This document shows positions 29,833 to 32,157 of a stretch of DNA of 32,157 nucleotides, in pieces (positions within the stretch are counted from its first letter, which is position 1; every line of letters begins with the position of its first letter). The position numbers and the translations under genes were made by a program. Source of the stretch: an uncultured Nitrosomonas sp. (GTDB lineage: Bacteria > Pseudomonadota > Gammaproteobacteria > Burkholderiales > Nitrosomonadaceae); NCBI GenBank assembly GCA_902826115.1, contig CADEDO010000021.1:1-32157 (forward strand), in the 5' to 3' direction. The notes beneath the pieces are model-generated. The model made no database searches. It was not told the origin of the DNA and saw nothing but the letters and a program-made list of their open reading frames with translations.

Positions 29833-30682
29833 AAAGAAGCACCTGCGCAACGCGTTTGAGCGTGCAGCAACCAGCTACGACCAGGCTGCTGTGCTGCAAC
29901 GCGAAGTTTGTAACCGTATGCTGTCGCGCCTGGAATATATCAAATATCTGCCTGACATCATTATCGATGCCGGAAGCGGTACCGGCTATGGGACCGAGCA
30001 ACTGGCAAAAAGATATCCTTCCAGTCAATTGATTGCGCTCGATATCGCCTGGTCGATGCTATCGTACGCTCGCCCCGATACGACCTGGTGGCAGCGCCTG
30101 TTGCATCAGCAGCGCGCCAGCTATATGTGTGCCGATATCGAAAATCCTCCGGTGAAAGATGCCAGCATCGGTTTGGTGTGGTCGAATCTCGCGCTGCAAT
30201 GGTGCAATGATCTGGATCATACGTTCAGTGAGATGAATCGCATTTTGCGTACCGATGGCCTGCTGATGTTCAGTACCTTCGGTCCGGATACCTTAAAGGA
30301 ACTGCGCCAGTCGTTTGCGCAAGTGGATACTTTCAGTCATGTGAATCGCTTCATCGACATGCACGATATTGGTGATTTACTGGTGCGCAATGGCTTTTCC
30401 ACACCGGTGATGGATATGGAATACATTACTGTGACCTATCCGGATGTCACGAGCGTGATGCGCGATTTAAAAGCCATCGGCGCACATAATGTGATGCAAG
30501 GCAGGCGCCGGGGATTGATGGGAAAAAATGCCTGGCAAAAAGCCATCGGTGAATATGAAAAATTACGCACGGATGGCAAACTGCCAGCAACCTTTGAAGT
30601 GGTTTATGGCCATGCCTGGAAACCGCTGCGCAGATCGGTGTTAACCCCGGAAACCCGCAGGCAACTGGGATTAATGGGGTAG
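29807..30682 (+). CDS. bioC: Malonyl-ACP O-methyltransferase
   Basis: The 291-residue SAM-dependent methyltransferase methylates malonyl-ACP to start pimelate-chain synthesis. The N-terminus has AFERAATSYDQAAVLQREV near residues 16–34, typical of BioC. SAM motif I is DAGSGTGY (54–61), followed by LIALDIAWSMLSYAR and VWSNLALQWCNDLDHTFSEM. GRRRGLMGKNAW lies near the C-terminal part. The ATG lies 26 nt inside the end of bioH in a different frame. Together with bioH it gives the E. coli-type pimelate route. Confidence 0.94.
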   Translation: MNSDEHILEKKHLRNAFERAATSYDQAAVLQREVCNRMLSRLEYIKYLPDIIIDAGSGTGYGTEQLAKRYPSSQLIALDIAWSMLSYARPDTTWWQRLLHQQRASYMCADIENPPVKDASIGLVWSNLALQWCNDLDHTFSEMNRILRTDGLLMFSTFGPDTLKELRQSFAQVDTFSHVNRFIDMHDIGDLLVRNGFSTPVMDMEYITVTYPDVTSVMRDLKAIGAHNVMQGRRRGLMGKNAWQKAIGEYEKLRTDGKLPATFEVVYGHAWKPLRRSVLTPETRRQLGLMG

Positions 30683-30695
30683 CCCGCGCTAGCGT

Positions 30696-31373
30696 ATGAC
30701 AACAGGTTACTTCGTGACCGGAACCGATACCGGCATCGGCAAAACCACCGTAAGCTGTGCATTGCTACGTGCTTTCGCAGCACAAGGAAAATCGGTGATT
30801 GGCATGAAACCAATCGCTGCCGGTCGTGAAAACGGTCAATGGATGGATGTTGAACGGTTACTGGCGGCAAGTAATGTGGTTGTTTCACGCCAGCATGTCA
30901 ATCCCTATGCCTTTGATCCGTCCATTTCTCCGCATATCGCCGCACAGCAAATGGGAGCGGGCATTGATCTGACGGTTATTCACCAAGCGTACCGCGAGCT
31001 TTGCAAGCATGCGGAAGTTGTCATCGTCGAAGGAGCCGGCGGATTTCTGGTGCCGGTCAACAATGATCAAACAGGCGCGGATCTGGCACAAGTGCTGAAT
31101 CTGCCGGTGATATTGGTGGTCGGCATGCGCCTCGGTTGCTTGAATCATGCGTTGCTGACCGCCCAAGCAATTCGAGCTGCCGGTCTGGCATTGGCTGGGT
31201 GGGTGGCGAATGGCATCGATCCAGGGATGATGGCCGTTGCAGAAAATATCGATACGCTGAGGCAGCGCATGCTCTGCCCGCTGCTCGGGATTTTGCCGTT
31301 TTGTGGAGAAACCGATAGTCAGCAGATCGCCGGATTAGTGAATACCCAATTACTGACCAATTTCACCGCGTGA
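30696..31373 (+). CDS. bioD: ATP-dependent dethiobiotin synthetase
   Basis: The 225-residue enzyme closes the ureido ring of dethiobiotin from DAPA, CO2 and ATP. The P-loop GTDTGIGKTT is at residues 9–18, MKPIAAG near 36–42, and the Mg/ATP-binding VEGAGGFLVPVN near 110–121. It starts 13 nt after bioC and ends the cluster. The gene for the preceding step (bioA, DAPA aminotransferase) is not in the window. A small palindrome (ATTCCT-AA-AGGAAT, 31374–31387) follows the stop codon at once. Confidence 0.95.
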   Translation: MTTGYFVTGTDTGIGKTTVSCALLRAFAAQGKSVIGMKPIAAGRENGQWMDVERLLAASNVVVSRQHVNPYAFDPSISPHIAAQQMGAGIDLTVIHQAYRELCKHAEVVIVEGAGGFLVPVNNDQTGADLAQVLNLPVILVVGMRLGCLNHALLTAQAIRAAGLALAGWVANGIDPGMMAVAENIDTLRQRMLCPLLGILPFCGETDSQQIAGLVNTQLLTNFTA

Positions 31374-31387
31374 ATTCCTAAAGGAAT
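31374..31387. repeat. 14-bp palindrome just after bioD
   Basis: ATTCCT-AA-AGGAAT is a perfect palindrome beginning directly after the bioD stop codon. It is too short, and lacks a following T run, to call a terminator. It may be a weak 3' hairpin or a protein-binding site. Confidence 0.25.
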
Positions 31388-31454
31388 CCGATTGGGTGAT
31401 TTGAGATACGCAGTGAACCGAATGAGTGACTGGATTGACCAATACCGTATGCGT

Positions 31455-31483
31455 TTGACAGCAAAAATGTCATACAGTAGATT
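31455..31483 (+). promoter_or_regulatory. Sigma70-type promoter for the downstream orphan gene, with overlapping dyad
   Basis: A perfect -35 box TTGACA (31455–31460) is followed after exactly 17 bases by TAGATT (31478–31483), a 4/6 match to the -10 consensus. The next gene starts 35 bases downstream. TGACA (31456–31460) and TGTCA (31468–31472) form an inverted repeat with a 7-base spacer overlapping the -35 box, a possible repressor site. It is the clearest promoter in the window and implies that the last gene is not simply part of the bio operon. Confidence 0.55.
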
Positions 31484-31518
31484 TATTTTTCTTAATTAGA
31501 GTAATTTTTCCTATATCC

Positions 31519-32157
31519 ATGAGCTACTTAGATCTAACAGACAATCAATTGAATCCCAATGGGCATTGGAATCAGCCTATCGAAAGATCGTGTCCGCCCT
31601 TAGCCAGCGAACTGGCGCTTTTTGATCAAAACGGCTATGACTTAACCGATTTAGAGCAACTGTATGCCGAGGCCAACTTAACGCCTGCTCACGCCCACAG
31701 AGAGCACCGGCATGCCGTAAAGGCTCCTTGGTTTACACAGCCGAACAGGGTAGAAGGTGCTGTTCTCAACCATAGCCTATTGTTTGAGCGCAAAGGATAC
31801 AGCGGAAACGCTCTGGAACAATTGGAACAATGGGCGCAATCGAATCCATTGGTCTATAAAATCATCAAGATGCGCCCCAAGTGGGGATTGGATTTCAGCA
31901 TGGATTATGCGGACCGCGCCGGCAACGTGTTTGAAGTGTTGCACTGGGAATACGACGGCTTTGACTATGACGAAGTCGCCGAACGCAAACAACAACTGGA
32001 GGCTAAATTTGCCGCCACGGACTGGGATGATGCAGCAGCCTGCATCCTGAAACTGAAAGACCAATGGCATCACCTGGATTTCTTTGCGCAAAGCGACTGG
32101 AAATGCAACTACTTTGGCATTGTTAAAGAGCGCTTTAAGATGGTGATTTGGGAGTGA
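31519..32157 (+). CDS. Uncharacterised 212-residue protein
   Basis: I do not recognise this protein. It is complete, from ATG at 31519 to TGA at the last bases of the window. It has no signal peptide or transmembrane segment and is rich in W, Y, F, D, E and H. Notable stretches are LEQLYAEANLTPAHAHREHR near residues 55–74, IIKMRPKWGLDFSMDYADR near 115–133, VLHWEYDGFDYDEVAERKQQ near 139–158, and an aromatic C-terminus ending MVIWE. The second half may hold a helical segment (residues 150–180). GC content is like that of the bio genes. It has its own promoter, and TTTTTCCTATATCC before the ATG gives no strong ribosome-binding site. The function is unknown. Confidence 0.75.
   Translation: MSYLDLTDNQLNPNGHWNQPIERSCPPLASELALFDQNGYDLTDLEQLYAEANLTPAHAHREHRHAVKAPWFTQPNRVEGAVLNHSLLFERKGYSGNALEQLEQWAQSNPLVYKIIKMRPKWGLDFSMDYADRAGNVFEVLHWEYDGFDYDEVAERKQQLEAKFAATDWDDAAACILKLKDQWHHLDFFAQSDWKCNYFGIVKERFKMVIWE

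Overview
The window is a stretch of conserved bacterial core genome, most probably from a betaproteobacterium. A Nitrosomonas-like member is an inference from gene order and protein style, not a database result. Supporting points are the fused tuf–S10–spc–alpha ribosomal cluster with infA between secY and rpmJ, an RpsC with a long C-terminal tail, cysteine-bearing RpsD, stand-alone type III pantothenate kinase next to birA, a cysteine-free (Mg-type) HemB, and ponA divergent from pilMNOPQ.

Layout. 1–14269 (+): the last codons of tuf, then 28 consecutive genes, rpsJ to rplQ, with short gaps or overlaps. The only large internal gap (130 nt) lies between rpsQ and rplN, at the classical S10/spc operon border. 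14270–16771 (+): birA, coaX and engB (cofactor ligase/repressor, CoA synthesis, ribosome-assembly GTPase). 16772–16939: an unusually structured gap. Read on the minus strand it looks like a small RNA of about 145 nt ending in an intrinsic terminator, with Shine-Dalgarno-complementary motifs in two hairpin loops. 16940–17947 (+): hemB, containing an 11-G run. 18012–20330 (−): ponA (PBP1a). 20544–25509 (+): pilMNOPQ, the type IV pilus alignment complex and secretin. 25517–26757 (−): trmL and comF. 26888–31373 (+): bioB-F-H-C-D, nearly the full biotin pathway except bioA. 31519–32157 (+): one unrecognised 212-residue protein behind its own promoter.

Themes. The first half is translation and secretion machinery expected to be co-transcribed. 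The second half is cofactor synthesis (biotin, CoA, haem) and envelope or pilus functions. BirA, which joins biotin to proteins and carries an N-terminal helix-turn-helix, sits 12.5 kb from the bio operon it might regulate.

Base composition changes strongly. The ribosomal cluster is very AT-rich (one 60-base line at 5041 hand-counts to 14 G+C) and uses many AGA and ATA codons. The bio operon is far richer in GC (the line at 28081 hand-counts to 35 G+C). I saw no rRNA, tRNA, CRISPR array, insertion sequence, prophage or toxin system. Every gene reads intact except tuf, which is cut by the window edge. The best candidate for something undescribed is the engB–hemB intergenic RNA; the rest is ordinary core genome with a few regulatory details worth checking.
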